DNA of 64,000 bases. Source: Streptomyces tanashiensis. GTDB lineage: Bacteria; Actinomycetota; Actinomycetes; Streptomycetales; Streptomycetaceae. Within the stretch, counting starts at the first letter, position 1, and each line of letters begins with the position of its first letter. The DNA is taken from contig NZ_BMRZ01000007.1 of assembly GCF_014648895.1 (NCBI RefSeq), forward strand, positions 248,001-312,000. The letters run 5' to 3'. A model generated the notes under the pieces. The model had not been told where the DNA came from. It ran no database searches and saw nothing but the letters and a program-made list of their open reading frames with translations. Made by a program: the position numbers and the translations under genes. Positions 35,563 to 44,436 of the stretch are shown in pieces.

Positions 35563-35643
35563 GTGCCCATAGAACTCCTTCTCTACGGCCGGGCCCACGT
35601 GGACCTGGCCCGCAACGCGAGCGCGCGCTGTCCGGGTGTCTGA
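35563..35643 (+). CDS. Short HVDL-type leader peptide upstream of flavin reductase
   Basis: A 26-codon reading frame, GTG 35563 to TGA 35643, whose product contains GRAHVDLARNASARCPGV. The HVDL-x-R-x-x-S-x-x-C arrangement is the signature of the short actinobacterial leader peptides found before sulfur-metabolism genes. The Cys near the end would be the sensing codon for cysteine-dependent attenuation; that mechanism is a hypothesis in the field. A CGGGCC/GGCCCG hairpin (35590-35612) coincides with the HVDL codons. The stop lies 46 nt before ATG 35690, and an alternative GTG for the next gene (35636) overlaps its last codons. A TTG at 35527 could lengthen it. Confidence 0.72.
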   Translation: MPIELLLYGRAHVDLARNASARCPGV

Positions 35644-35689
35644 CCACCCCAGGACCCCTCTCATGACGCCCGCGCAGAAGGACAACTCC

Positions 35690-36220
35690 ATGACGGTCAC
35701 TCCGGACCTCCAGCTCAGTACCGTTCCCACGATCGGCGCACCCCGGCAGGCCTCTCCCGATCTGCTCCGCTCCGTCTTCCGCCGGCACGCGGCCGGTGTC
35801 GCGGTCATCACCGCGCACGGCGAGCGGCCGGTCGGTTTCACCGCCACCTCGCTCAACTCCGTCGCCGCCGAGCCCCCGCTGATCTCCTTCGGGGTGGGCA
35901 CGGGCTCCTCCAGCTGGCCCGTGGTCTCCGAGGCCGAGTTCATCGGCGTGCACATACTCGGCGAGCACCAGCAGGAGCTCGCGGCCACCTTCGCGCGCAG
36001 CGGCGCCGACCGCTTCGGCGAGGGCACGCGCTGGAGCGTCGGTCCCGAGGGCGTGCCCGTGCTCGACGGCGTCCTCGCCTGGCTGGTCTGCCGTGTGGTG
36101 GCCCGGGTGCCCGCCGGCGACCACCGGATCGTCATCGCGCAGGCGGTCGCGGGGGACCCGGACGGGGCCGGCCGGCCGCTCCTCTACCACCACGGCCGCT
36201 TCAACGCGCTGCGCGACTGA
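35690..36220 (+). CDS. Flavin reductase (FMN) family protein
   Basis: A 176-residue split-barrel flavin reductase, which uses NAD(P)H to supply reduced FMN or FAD to a partner monooxygenase. FRRHAAGVAVITAHGERPVG and FTATSLNSVAAEPPLISFGV are the family core, ending with LLYHHGRFNAL. I take ATG 35690 with AAGGA at 7 nt; ATG 35663 and GTG 35636 are in frame upstream, the last one overlapping the leader peptide. If the leader is of the sulfur type, the partner may be a sulfonate or sulfide monooxygenase encoded elsewhere. Confidence 0.88.
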   Translation: MTVTPDLQLSTVPTIGAPRQASPDLLRSVFRRHAAGVAVITAHGERPVGFTATSLNSVAAEPPLISFGVGTGSSSWPVVSEAEFIGVHILGEHQQELAATFARSGADRFGEGTRWSVGPEGVPVLDGVLAWLVCRVVARVPAGDHRIVIAQAVAGDPDGAGRPLLYHHGRFNALRD

Positions 36221-36266
36221 GAGTTCCCGTGCGCGCCGCTCTCCGCGCGTTGGCAAGGTCACATGC

Positions 36267-36282
36267 CTGAGCGCTTGCTCAG
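36267..36282. promoter_or_regulatory. CTGAGC-N4-GCTCAG inverted repeat
   Basis: CTGAGC-GCTT-GCTCAG lies 47 bp after the flavin reductase stop and before the terminator at 36315. It looks like a TetR-type half-site pair. Because a terminator separates it from etfB, its target is uncertain. Confidence 0.35.
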
Positions 36283-36314
36283 CGGTAACGAACTGGGTGT
36301 ACTGACGAGTAATA

Positions 36315-36347
36315 TTCCGGTCGGGGCGTGTGGCGCCCCGACCGGAA
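36315..36347 (+). terminator. Intrinsic hairpin upstream of etfB
   Basis: TTCCGGTCGGGGCG and CGCCCCGACCGGAA pair perfectly over 14 bp around TGTGG. It ends the flavin reductase unit. TATGCT at 36366 is a possible -10 for etfBA beyond it. Confidence 0.85.
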
Positions 36348-36420
36348 ACCCGCCCTTCAGGCGCCTATGCTGCGAGCAACAAGGCAGCCCAGTAATGACC
36401 GATGCAGTAGGAGAGCCGGC

Positions 36421-37206
36421 GTGAGCTTGAGGATCGTTGTCTGTGTGAAGTACGTGCCCGACGCCACCGGCGACCGGCACTTCGCCGATGACCTGACCGT
36501 CGACCGCGACGACGTCGACGGCCTGCTGTCGGAGCTCGACGAGTACGCCGTCGAGCAGGCCCTGCAGATCGCCGAAGAGGCCGACGACGCCGAGGTCACC
36601 GTGCTCACGGTCGGCCCCGAGGACGCCAAGGACGCGCTCCGCAAGGCGCTCTCCATGGGCGCCGACAAGGCCGTCCACGTCGAGGACGACGACCTGCACG
36701 GCACCGACGTCATGGGCACCTCGCTGGTGCTCGCCAAGGCGATCGAGAAGGTCGGCTACGACGTCGTCATCGCCGGCATGGCCTCCACCGACGGCACCAT
36801 GGGTGTCCTCCCGGCGATCCTCGCCGAGCGTCTGGGCGTCCCGCAGGTCACGCTGCTCTCCGAGGTCTCCATCGAGGACGGCGTCGTGAAGGGCCGCCGC
36901 GACGGCGACACCGCCTCCGAGCAGCTGGAGGCCTCGCTTCCGGCCGTCGTCTCCGTGACGGACCAGTCGGGCGAGGCCCGCTACCCGTCCTTCAAGGGCA
37001 TCATGGCCGCCAAGAAGAAGCCGGTGGAGTCCCTGGAGCTGGACGACCTGGACATCGACGCGGACGAGGTCGGCCTCGCCGGCGCCTGGACCGCGGTCGA
37101 CTCCGCCGCCGAGCGTCCGGCGCGCACCGCGGGCACGATCGTCAAGGACGAGGGCGAGGGCGGCAAGCAGCTGGCCGAGTACCTCGCGAGCCAGAAGTTC
37201 ATCTAA
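36421..37206 (+). CDS. etfB: Electron transfer flavoprotein subunit beta
   Basis: A 261-residue EtfB, which with EtfA forms the FAD/AMP heterodimer that takes electrons from acyl-CoA and other dehydrogenases and hands them to the quinone pool. RIVVCVKYVPD at the start, AVEQALQIAE, TVLTVGPEDAKDALRKALSM and VIAGMASTDGTMGVLPAILA (the ADP/AMP-binding and signature region) are all present. GTG 36421 follows AGGAGAG at good spacing. It is 54 bp upstream of etfA in one operon. Confidence 0.97.
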   Translation: MSLRIVVCVKYVPDATGDRHFADDLTVDRDDVDGLLSELDEYAVEQALQIAEEADDAEVTVLTVGPEDAKDALRKALSMGADKAVHVEDDDLHGTDVMGTSLVLAKAIEKVGYDVVIAGMASTDGTMGVLPAILAERLGVPQVTLLSEVSIEDGVVKGRRDGDTASEQLEASLPAVVSVTDQSGEARYPSFKGIMAAKKKPVESLELDDLDIDADEVGLAGAWTAVDSAAERPARTAGTIVKDEGEGGKQLAEYLASQKFI

Positions 37207-37260
37207 GGCTCGCGCGAGCCCCTCAGACCGCCCCTTTCGTTCGCAGGAGATTGAAGTCCC

Positions 37261-38223
<963 letters not shown>

Positions 38224-38248
38224 TGACCTGCGGTTCTGTCGGTCCCGG

Positions 38249-38280
38249 GGGCCGCACGGCGATCTGTCGCCGTGCGGCCC
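38249..38280 (+). terminator. Terminator of etfBA
   Basis: GGGCCGCACGGCGA and TCGCCGTGCGGCCC form a perfect 14-bp stem capped by TCTG, 25 bp after the etfA stop. Confidence 0.9.
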
Positions 38281-38348
38281 TCGGCCGTTTCGGACAACCA
38301 TTGACTCAGGTCCCGACGGCCTACTAACTTCGCTATACGGATTGTTGA

Positions 38349-38363
38349 TTCCGTGCAGCGGAA
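38349..38363. promoter_or_regulatory. TTCCG-N5-CGGAA palindrome before the DUF6986 gene
   Basis: TTCCG-TGCAG-CGGAA is a perfect inverted repeat directly upstream of the AGGAGG ribosome site of the DUF6986 gene and downstream of a TTGACT-type promoter (about 38301). It resembles IclR-type operators; that resemblance is inference. Confidence 0.5.
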
Positions 38364-38379
38364 AACAGGAGGATGCAGG

Positions 38380-39672
38380 ATGGGTCAGCAGGAGAAGGTG
38401 TCGACGAGCCTCGCCGGCGCGGTCAGCGAGGGCATCAGCGCCTCCCTCGCAGCGGTGGACGCCGAGCTCGACCGGCGCTACCCGGGAGACCCCGGCACCC
38501 GCCAGCCCGTCCACACCGTCTACGTCCCCGGCAACGCCTTCGAGGCCGGCACCATCCGCTCCTGGGGCGACCAGGCCCTCGCCGCCCTCGACGAGCACGC
38601 CCCCGACGCCGCCTCCTTCGCCGCCGTCCTCGGCCTCTCCGACGACCTCGCCGAGGACGTCTACGGCCGCGTACGGGCCAAGCTGGAGCGCGAGCCCATC
38701 GAGGACCTCCGCGTCGACTTCGAGGACGGGTACGCGGGCCAGGACGAGGATCAGGACGCCGCCCGCGCCGCCCGCCTGATCTCCGAGGCGTACGAGAACG
38801 GCACCGCCGCCCCGTACATGGGCATCCGGATGAAGTGCATGGAGTCCGCCGTGCGCGACCGCGGCATCCGGACCACCGACGTCTTCCTCACCGGACTCCT
38901 GGAGAACGGCGGCCTCCCCGACGGCCTCGTCCTCACCCTCCCCAAGGTCACCTACCCCGAGCAGGTCTCCGCCTTCGTCCGCCTCCTGGAGGCCTTCGAG
39001 AAGGCCCACGGCCTCGACGCGGGCCGCCTCGGCTTCGAGATCCAGATCGAGACCAGCCAGTCCATCCTGGCCACCGACGGCACCGCCGCCGTCGCCCGCA
39101 TGATCGGCGCCGCCGAGGGCCGCGCCACCGGACTGCACTACGGCACCTTCGACTACAGCGCCTGCCTCGGCGTCTCCGCCGCCTACCAGGCCAGCGACCA
39201 CCCGGCCGCCGACCACGCCAAGGCGATCATGCAGGTCGCCGCCGCCGGCACCGGCGTCCGCGTCTCCGACGGCTCCACGAACGTCCTGCCCGTCGGCTCC
39301 ACCGAGCACGTCCACGAGGCCTGGCGCCTGCACTACGGCCTCACCCGCCGCGCCCTCGCCCGCGCCTACTACCAGGGCTGGGACATGCACCCCGGCCACA
39401 TCCCCACCCGCTACGCCGCCGTCTTCGCCTTCTACCGCGAGGGCTTCGAGGCCGCCGCCAAGCGCCTCTCCGCCTACGCCAACCACGCCGGCGGCGACGT
39501 GATGGACGAGCCCGCCACCGCCAAGGCCCTCAGCTCCTACCTGCTGCGCGGCATCGACTGCGGCGCGCTCGACACCGCCGAGGTCGACGCCCTCACCGGC
39601 ATGACCCGCGCCGACCTCGACCGCTTCGCCGCCCCGCGCCGAGGCGACCTCACGGTCACCACTGATCGCTAA
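38380..39672 (+). CDS. DUF6986/HpcH-HpaI-type aldolase family protein
   Basis: A 430-residue TIM-barrel protein related to citrate lyase beta and malate synthase A. RVDFEDGYAG (acidic metal-binding strand), PYMGIRMKCMESAVRDRGI, LVLTLPKVTYPEQ and LGFEIQIET (metal ligand Glu) fit that superfamily, which makes or breaks C-C bonds next to a carboxylate with Mg2+. Substrate unknown; relatives are reported near glyoxylate metabolism, which is family context only. ATG 38380 follows AGGAGG. The palindrome at 38349 probably controls it. Confidence 0.85.
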   Translation: MGQQEKVSTSLAGAVSEGISASLAAVDAELDRRYPGDPGTRQPVHTVYVPGNAFEAGTIRSWGDQALAALDEHAPDAASFAAVLGLSDDLAEDVYGRVRAKLEREPIEDLRVDFEDGYAGQDEDQDAARAARLISEAYENGTAAPYMGIRMKCMESAVRDRGIRTTDVFLTGLLENGGLPDGLVLTLPKVTYPEQVSAFVRLLEAFEKAHGLDAGRLGFEIQIETSQSILATDGTAAVARMIGAAEGRATGLHYGTFDYSACLGVSAAYQASDHPAADHAKAIMQVAAAGTGVRVSDGSTNVLPVGSTEHVHEAWRLHYGLTRRALARAYYQGWDMHPGHIPTRYAAVFAFYREGFEAAAKRLSAYANHAGGDVMDEPATAKALSSYLLRGIDCGALDTAEVDALTGMTRADLDRFAAPRRGDLTVTTDR

Positions 39673-39742
39673 ACGGTCACTTTCGCGCCAACTGCCCCGT
39701 ACTCTTGTCGAGTTCACATGATCGACAGGGGACGGGGCAGCG

Positions 39743-41848
39743 GTGTCATCGGGGGAGAACGGGCGGCTCGCGGGCCGCTACAGAATCGTGCGGCAGCTCG
39801 GGCGCGGAGGCATGGGCGTCGTCTGGCGGGCCGTCGACGAGGTGCTCGGCCGTGAGGTCGCCGTCAAGGAACTCCGTACGTACACGGACGCGGCCGCGCC
39901 CGAACTGGCCGACCTGCGCCTGCGGATGACCCGCGAGGCACGCGCCGCCGCCCGGGTCCGCCACCCCGGAGTCGTGGCCGTCCACGACGTCACCGAGCAC
40001 GAGGGCCGGCCCGTCATCGTCATGGAGCTCGTCGACGGGCCCTCCCTCGACGACGTCCTCGGCGAACGCGGCACCGTCGACCCCGTCGAGGCCGCCCGCA
40101 TCGGCGCCCACGTCCTGGAGGCGCTGGCCGCCGCGCACGACGTGGGCGTCCTCCACCGCGACGTGAAGCCCGGCAACATCCTGCTCGACCGCTCGGGCCG
40201 GATCGTCCTCACCGACTTCGGCATCGCCACGATGGAGGACCCCGGCGACGGCTCCGCGACCCACCTCACCCGCAGCGGCGAGATCGTCGGCTCCCTCGAC
40301 TTCCTCGCCCCCGAGCGCGCCCGCGGCCAGGACCCGGGCCCCGCTTCGGACGTGTGGGCGCTGGGCGCGACCCTGTACGCGGCGGTCGAGGGCGCCTCGC
40401 CCTTCCGTCGTACGTCGACCTGGTCGACCCTGGCCGCCATCGTCACCGAACCCCTCCCGGAGCCCCGACGCGCCGGACCCCTCGCCCCGGTCCTGCTCCG
40501 CCTCCTGGACAAGGACCCCGCCTCCCGCCCGACCGCCCGCGAGGCGGCACGGCTCCTGGGCGCGGTGGGGGAGCCGACACCGGAACCGGAAGGCGCGCCG
40601 GAGGCGATGACGGGCGGAGCCGGGCTCGCCGCCGAGGCGCCCACGCCGGGGGCCCCGGCCCCGGACCCGTACGCGGGTCCCGTGGACCCGAACCCGCACG
40701 CGGCTTCCGCGGAGCCGAGTGCGTACGCGGGTCCGGCAGGCGCGAATCCCGGCGCGGGTCCCGTGGGCCCGAACCCGTACGCGGCTTCCGCGGACCAGAA
40801 CCCTTACGCGCCTCCGGCGGACGTGAGCCCCCACGCGGCTTCCGCCGAGCCGCATCCGTACGCCGCTTCCGCGGAGCGGAACCCGTACGCGGGGACGGCC
40901 GAAGGCTCGGTGCCCGGGCCCGCGGTCGCTCCGCACGGTGCCGCTCCGCTCGGCGGGGCCTTCGGGCCCGCCGTCCCCGTGCCACCCGTGGGGCCGGAGA
41001 CCGGACCCGGCGCCCGCGCCGGGACGCGGGCCGCCCGGCGCGCCGGGACGAAGCCCCGCCGGGGGAACGTGCTGATCGCCGCCGCCGTGGCCGCGGTCCT
41101 GCTGGCCGGCGGAGGCGTCACGTACGCCCTCATGGACCACGACAACAGCACGCGGGCCACCGGCGAGACCCCGCAGGACGGCGACCGGGGCGGCGCCGCC
41201 GGCGGCGACCCCGGCCGCGTCCTGGATCCGGGCAGCAGCAACGCGCCCTCCGGGCGGCCGAGCGGCACCGCGACCCCCTCCGCCGGTGCCACCCCCTCGG
41301 GCCGGGAGTCCGGCGCGGCGGCCGGCGGGGCGACGGCCACCGGCGACCCCGGCTCCGAAGGATCGGACCGGGACCCGGCGGCGGGTGGCCCGGCCGCGGG
41401 CGGTACGGATGCGGAGACGGCGTCCGGAGCGGGCGGCGGAGGCGGCGCCACGACTGCCCCCGGCAAGCCCGGCGGAGGCGCCGCCGCGGCCGGTGGTTCG
41501 AGCACGACCGGCAGCTCCTCCGGCGGCGGCGCCACGACGCAGCCCACCACCGAGGCCCCGCCGCCCGCCTCCGGGTGCACCGCCTCCGGCTCCTCGGCGA
41601 GCTGCCAGGTGGTGCGCAGCGCCACCACCACCCGTTACGACGGCGGCGAGATGGGCACGGTCGGCGCCGGTCCGCACACCTTCTCCTGCCAGGTCGATCT
41701 GGACCGGACCGAGACGTACGGCGGAAGCACCAGCCGCTGGTTCGCCCGCACCGACGACGACAGCGGCAACACGAACGTCTACCTCAGCGTGCTCCACCTG
41801 TCGGGCGGTGCGGGCGGGGGCCCCGTGGCGGGCCTGCGGATCTGCTGA
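39743..41848 (+). CDS. Transmembrane serine/threonine protein kinase with Ala/Pro repeat linker
   Basis: A 701-residue PknB-type receptor kinase. The kinase domain (about 12-275) has all motifs: LGRGGMGVVW, VAVKEL, HRDVKPGN, TDFGIA and SDVWALG. Then comes a cytoplasmic linker with nine 9-residue repeats (308-388), one membrane helix (NVLIAAAVAAVLLAGGGVTY, about 439-458), a Ser/Thr/Gly-rich outer stalk and a small C-terminal domain with four cysteines (GCTASGSSASCQV, TFSCQVDL, GLRIC), likely disulfide-bonded. It probably senses an extracellular ligand. GTG 39743; GGGGAC upstream is only a fair ribosome site. Confidence 0.93.
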   Translation: MSSGENGRLAGRYRIVRQLGRGGMGVVWRAVDEVLGREVAVKELRTYTDAAAPELADLRLRMTREARAAARVRHPGVVAVHDVTEHEGRPVIVMELVDGPSLDDVLGERGTVDPVEAARIGAHVLEALAAAHDVGVLHRDVKPGNILLDRSGRIVLTDFGIATMEDPGDGSATHLTRSGEIVGSLDFLAPERARGQDPGPASDVWALGATLYAAVEGASPFRRTSTWSTLAAIVTEPLPEPRRAGPLAPVLLRLLDKDPASRPTAREAARLLGAVGEPTPEPEGAPEAMTGGAGLAAEAPTPGAPAPDPYAGPVDPNPHAASAEPSAYAGPAGANPGAGPVGPNPYAASADQNPYAPPADVSPHAASAEPHPYAASAERNPYAGTAEGSVPGPAVAPHGAAPLGGAFGPAVPVPPVGPETGPGARAGTRAARRAGTKPRRGNVLIAAAVAAVLLAGGGVTYALMDHDNSTRATGETPQDGDRGGAAGGDPGRVLDPGSSNAPSGRPSGTATPSAGATPSGRESGAAAGGATATGDPGSEGSDRDPAAGGPAAGGTDAETASGAGGGGGATTAPGKPGGGAAAAGGSSTTGSSSGGGATTQPTTEAPPPASGCTASGSSASCQVVRSATTTRYDGGEMGTVGAGPHTFSCQVDLDRTETYGGSTSRWFARTDDDSGNTNVYLSVLHLSGGAGGGPVAGLRIC
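40664..40906 (+). repeat. Nine 27-bp coding repeats in the kinase linker
   Basis: Nine tandem 27-bp units encode [N/D]PYA[A/G]xAxP-like 9-mers (NPYAASADQ, HPYAASAER, NPYAGTAEG and others) just inside the membrane. The period is a multiple of three, so copy-number changes would keep the frame. Confidence 0.85.
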
Positions 41849-41858
41849 GCGAGCGACC

Positions 41859-42893
41859 TCAGACGTCCGACGGCGCGATCTCGCCCGATCCACGGGCGAG
41901 CAGCGTCGTGCCGAGCACCAGCCGCTCCGGCGCCTCCTCGGCTCCGTCGAGGCGCCGGAAGAGCCGCTCCGCCGCGGTCCTGCCGAGCGCGGCGGCGTCC
42001 TGGGCGACGACCGTGACGCCGAGCAGATCGGCCAGTTCGATGTCGTCGAAGCCCACCAGGGCGACCGGCTGCCCGTGCCGGGCGAGGGCCCGGACCACCG
42101 TCACGGTGACCCGGTTGTTCCCCGAGAACAGGGCCGTCACGGGCTCGGATGCCGCCAACATCTCCCGTACCGCCGTGCTCACGCGCTCCGGGTCGGTGGA
42201 CCCGAGGGAGACCCAGGCGTCCCGGACCGGGAGGCCCGCGTCCTCCATCGCCGCCCGGTAGCCACGCAGCCGCTCGGCCGCGGTGTGGATGCGGGGACGG
42301 TCGCCGATGAAGCCGATCCGGCGGTGGCCGTGTGCGATCAGATGGGCCACCCCGCCGCGCGCCCCGCCGAAGCTGTCCGAGAGGACGGCGTCGGCGTCGA
42401 TCCGACCGGCGGGCCGGTCGACGAAGACCGTGGCGACGCCCGCCCTCATCTCGGGCTCCAGATACCGGTGGTCGTCACCGGCGGGGATGACGATGAGACC
42501 GTCGACCCGGCGCGCGCACAGCGCGAGCGCCAACTCCTGCTCCCGTTCCGGGTCCTCGGCGCTGGAGCCGTTGAACAGCAGCGCCCCGTGCGCCCGCGCG
42601 ACCTCCTCGACCGCCCGGCTGAGCGGCCCGTAGAAGGGGTCCGCGAGATCCTCCAGGACCAGACCGACGGTCGCCGTCCTGCCCTTGCGCAGGACCCGCG
42701 CGCTGTCGTTGCGGCGGAAGCCGAGGATCTCGATGGCCTCCCGCACCCGGCGCTCGGTGTCCGGGGTGACGCCCGGTTCGCCGTTGACGACCCGGGAGAC
42801 CGTCTTGAGACCGACGCCCGCCCGGGCGGCGACGTCCTTCATCGTGGGCCGGTTGCCGTAGCGGTGCTCGGTGCGGCGGGCGATGTCGGCCAC
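41859..42893 (-). CDS. LacI-family transcriptional regulator
   Basis: A 344-residue repressor. The HTH plus hinge (MKDVAARAGVGLKTVSRVVN, about 19-38) precedes a periplasmic-binding-protein-like effector domain (VGLVLEDLADPFYGPLSRAV through VALVGFDDIELADLL). I use GTG 42893, with GGAGGA about 9 nt upstream; ATG 42941 is a longer alternative. It diverges from a ROK sugar kinase gene, with a perfect GACAACGTTGTC site in between, so sugar-responsive repression of the kinase and itself is likely. Confidence 0.93.
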   Translation of the reverse strand: MADIARRTEHRYGNRPTMKDVAARAGVGLKTVSRVVNGEPGVTPDTERRVREAIEILGFRRNDSARVLRKGRTATVGLVLEDLADPFYGPLSRAVEEVARAHGALLFNGSSAEDPEREQELALALCARRVDGLIVIPAGDDHRYLEPEMRAGVATVFVDRPAGRIDADAVLSDSFGGARGGVAHLIAHGHRRIGFIGDRPRIHTAAERLRGYRAAMEDAGLPVRDAWVSLGSTDPERVSTAVREMLAASEPVTALFSGNNRVTVTVVRALARHGQPVALVGFDDIELADLLGVTVVAQDAAALGRTAAERLFRRLDGAEEAPERLVLGTTLLARGSGEIAPSDV

Positions 42894-42949
42894 GGTGTGC
42901 GGTTCCTCCGTAGGGTGTCGAGTCGATCTCGGTTCGAGCATAGGCCCTG

Positions 42950-42961
42950 GACAACGTTGTC
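42950..42961. promoter_or_regulatory. LacI-family operator
   Basis: GACAACGTTGTC, a perfect 12-bp palindrome with the central CG typical of LacI-family sites, between the LacI and ROK genes. ACCGCACGGAA is duplicated next to it (42962-42972 and 42983-42993). Confidence 0.75.
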
Positions 42962-43037
42962 ACCGCACGGAAGACTGTGAAGACCGCACGGAACGACCTG
43001 ACGTTCTTCCCGGCCGCCGACTGGAGACCTCGCGCCC

Positions 43038-43994
43038 ATGCACACCGACCCCGCCACGGGCCTCGTCGCCGCCCTCGACATCGGGGGCACCAAGATCGCA
43101 GGCGCCCTGGTCGACGGCGAGGGCCGCATCCGCGTGCGTGCCCAGCGGCCCACGCCCGCGCGTGAGGACGGCGAGACGGTGATGGCGGCGGTCGAGGCGG
43201 TGCTCGCCGACCTCGCGGCCTCCCCGCTCTGGGCGTCCGCAGGGACCGTCGGCATCGGCAGCGCGGGGCCGGTCGACGCCTCCCGAGGGACCGTCAGCCC
43301 CGTGAACGTGCCCGGCTGGCGCGCCTACCCGCTCGTCGAGCGGGTCCGCCGGGCCACGGCGGGCCGGCCGGTCACCCTCGTCGGCGACGGCGTCGCCATG
43401 ACGGCCGCCGAACACTGGCTCGGGGCGGCCCGGGGCCACGCCAACGCGCTCTGTCTCGTGGTCTCCACGGGCGTCGGAGGCGGCCTCGTCCTCGACGGCC
43501 GGGTCCGCCCCGGACCCACCGGCAACGCCGGTCACATCGGCCACGTCCCGGTGGACCTCGACGGCGAGCCCTGCGCCTGCGGCGGGCGCGGCTGCGTCGA
43601 ACGCATCGCCAGCGGCCCGCACCTCGCCCGCCGCGCCCTGGACAACGGCTGGCGGCCGGGGCCCGACGGCGACGTCTCCGCCGCCGCCGTGGCCGCCTCC
43701 GCGCACGCCGGGGACCCGGTCGCCCTCGCCTCGTTCGAGCGCGCGGCCCAGGCGCTCGCGGCGGGCATCGCCGCCACCGCCGCCCTCGTCGAGATCGACA
43801 TCGCGGTCGTCGGCGGCGGGGTGGCGGGCGCGGGCGAGGTCCTCTTCGCCCCGCTCCGGCGCAGCCTCGGCGCCTACGCCACGCTCTCCTTCGTCCGGAA
43901 CCTGACGGTCGTCCCCGCCGTCACCGGCACGGACGCGGGCCTCCTCGGGGCCGCGGCGGCGGCGATGCACGCCGGGTCGGGAGCCACGGGCTGA
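43038..43994 (+). CDS. ROK-family sugar kinase (glucokinase-like)
   Basis: A 318-residue ROK kinase. ALDIGGTKIAGALVD (phosphate loop, about 12-26), VGIGSAGPVD, VVSTGVGGGLVLDG and the zinc motif CACGGRGCVE (about 176-185) are all present, as is GHIGHVPVD with the catalytic histidine. There is no DNA-binding domain, so it is an enzyme, probably for glucose or a related hexose. ATG 43038. It is divergent from the LacI gene. Confidence 0.93.
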   Translation: MHTDPATGLVAALDIGGTKIAGALVDGEGRIRVRAQRPTPAREDGETVMAAVEAVLADLAASPLWASAGTVGIGSAGPVDASRGTVSPVNVPGWRAYPLVERVRRATAGRPVTLVGDGVAMTAAEHWLGAARGHANALCLVVSTGVGGGLVLDGRVRPGPTGNAGHIGHVPVDLDGEPCACGGRGCVERIASGPHLARRALDNGWRPGPDGDVSAAAVAASAHAGDPVALASFERAAQALAAGIAATAALVEIDIAVVGGGVAGAGEVLFAPLRRSLGAYATLSFVRNLTVVPAVTGTDAGLLGAAAAAMHAGSGATG

Positions 43995-44056
43995 GGGGCC
44001 ACGGCCCCGCACCCACGCCCGTCCCCGTACCCGTACCCGTACCCGCGTTCATCACC

Positions 44057-44116
44057 GCACCCGGGCCGGTACGCACCCCCGTACCCGGGCCGGTACGCAC
44101 CCCCGCACCCGGGCCG
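44057..44116. repeat. 24-bp tandem repeat, 2.5 copies, with CGTACC microsatellite
   Basis: Units 44057-44080 and 44081-44104 differ at one base; a half unit follows. Just before them is a run of CGTACC-type hexamers (about 44020-44045). The block separates the ROK gene from the small gene at 44121. Confidence 0.8.
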
Positions 44117-44120
44117 CCGC

Positions 44121-44300
44121 TCACTCCCGTACCCGTTCCGGCGTCCGTTGCTCGACGACCACCAGGAACGTGTCGGACTCCAGGTCCATCACGACCCGGG
44201 CCGGCACCCCCTCCTCGCGCCGCGCCCCGGCGAACTCCTCCGCCGGCCAGCTGCCCCGCGGGCCGCCGGCCGGAAACCGTTCGAGAACCGTACGACTCAT
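44121..44300 (-). CDS. Small 59-residue protein of unknown function
   Basis: ATG 44300 to TGA 44121 encodes a 59-residue protein that starts MSRTVLERFP and contains RGSWPAEEFAGARREEG, ARVVMDLESDTFLVVV and a charged end. It has balanced composition, a plausible GAGGGGG ribosome site 7 nt upstream and looks like the small conserved Streptomyces proteins of this kind, though I name no family. The alternation of a helix (AEEFAGARREEG) and a strand (DTFLVVV) suggests a folded miniprotein. It diverges from the Nudix fusion gene. Confidence 0.65.
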   Translation of the reverse strand: MSRTVLERFPAGGPRGSWPAEEFAGARREEGVPARVVMDLESDTFLVVVEQRTPERVRE

Positions 44301-44436
44301 CTCCGCACCCCCTCGTGCTCGCCGTTCTCAACGACGGCCGCACGGAAGTGTCACGCACATGCCGAGACATGTGTTCGTGGTTTCCGTGGCAGGGTGTTGC
44401 GGGCAAGCCACTGGGGGCTATCGATGAGGGGGAAAC

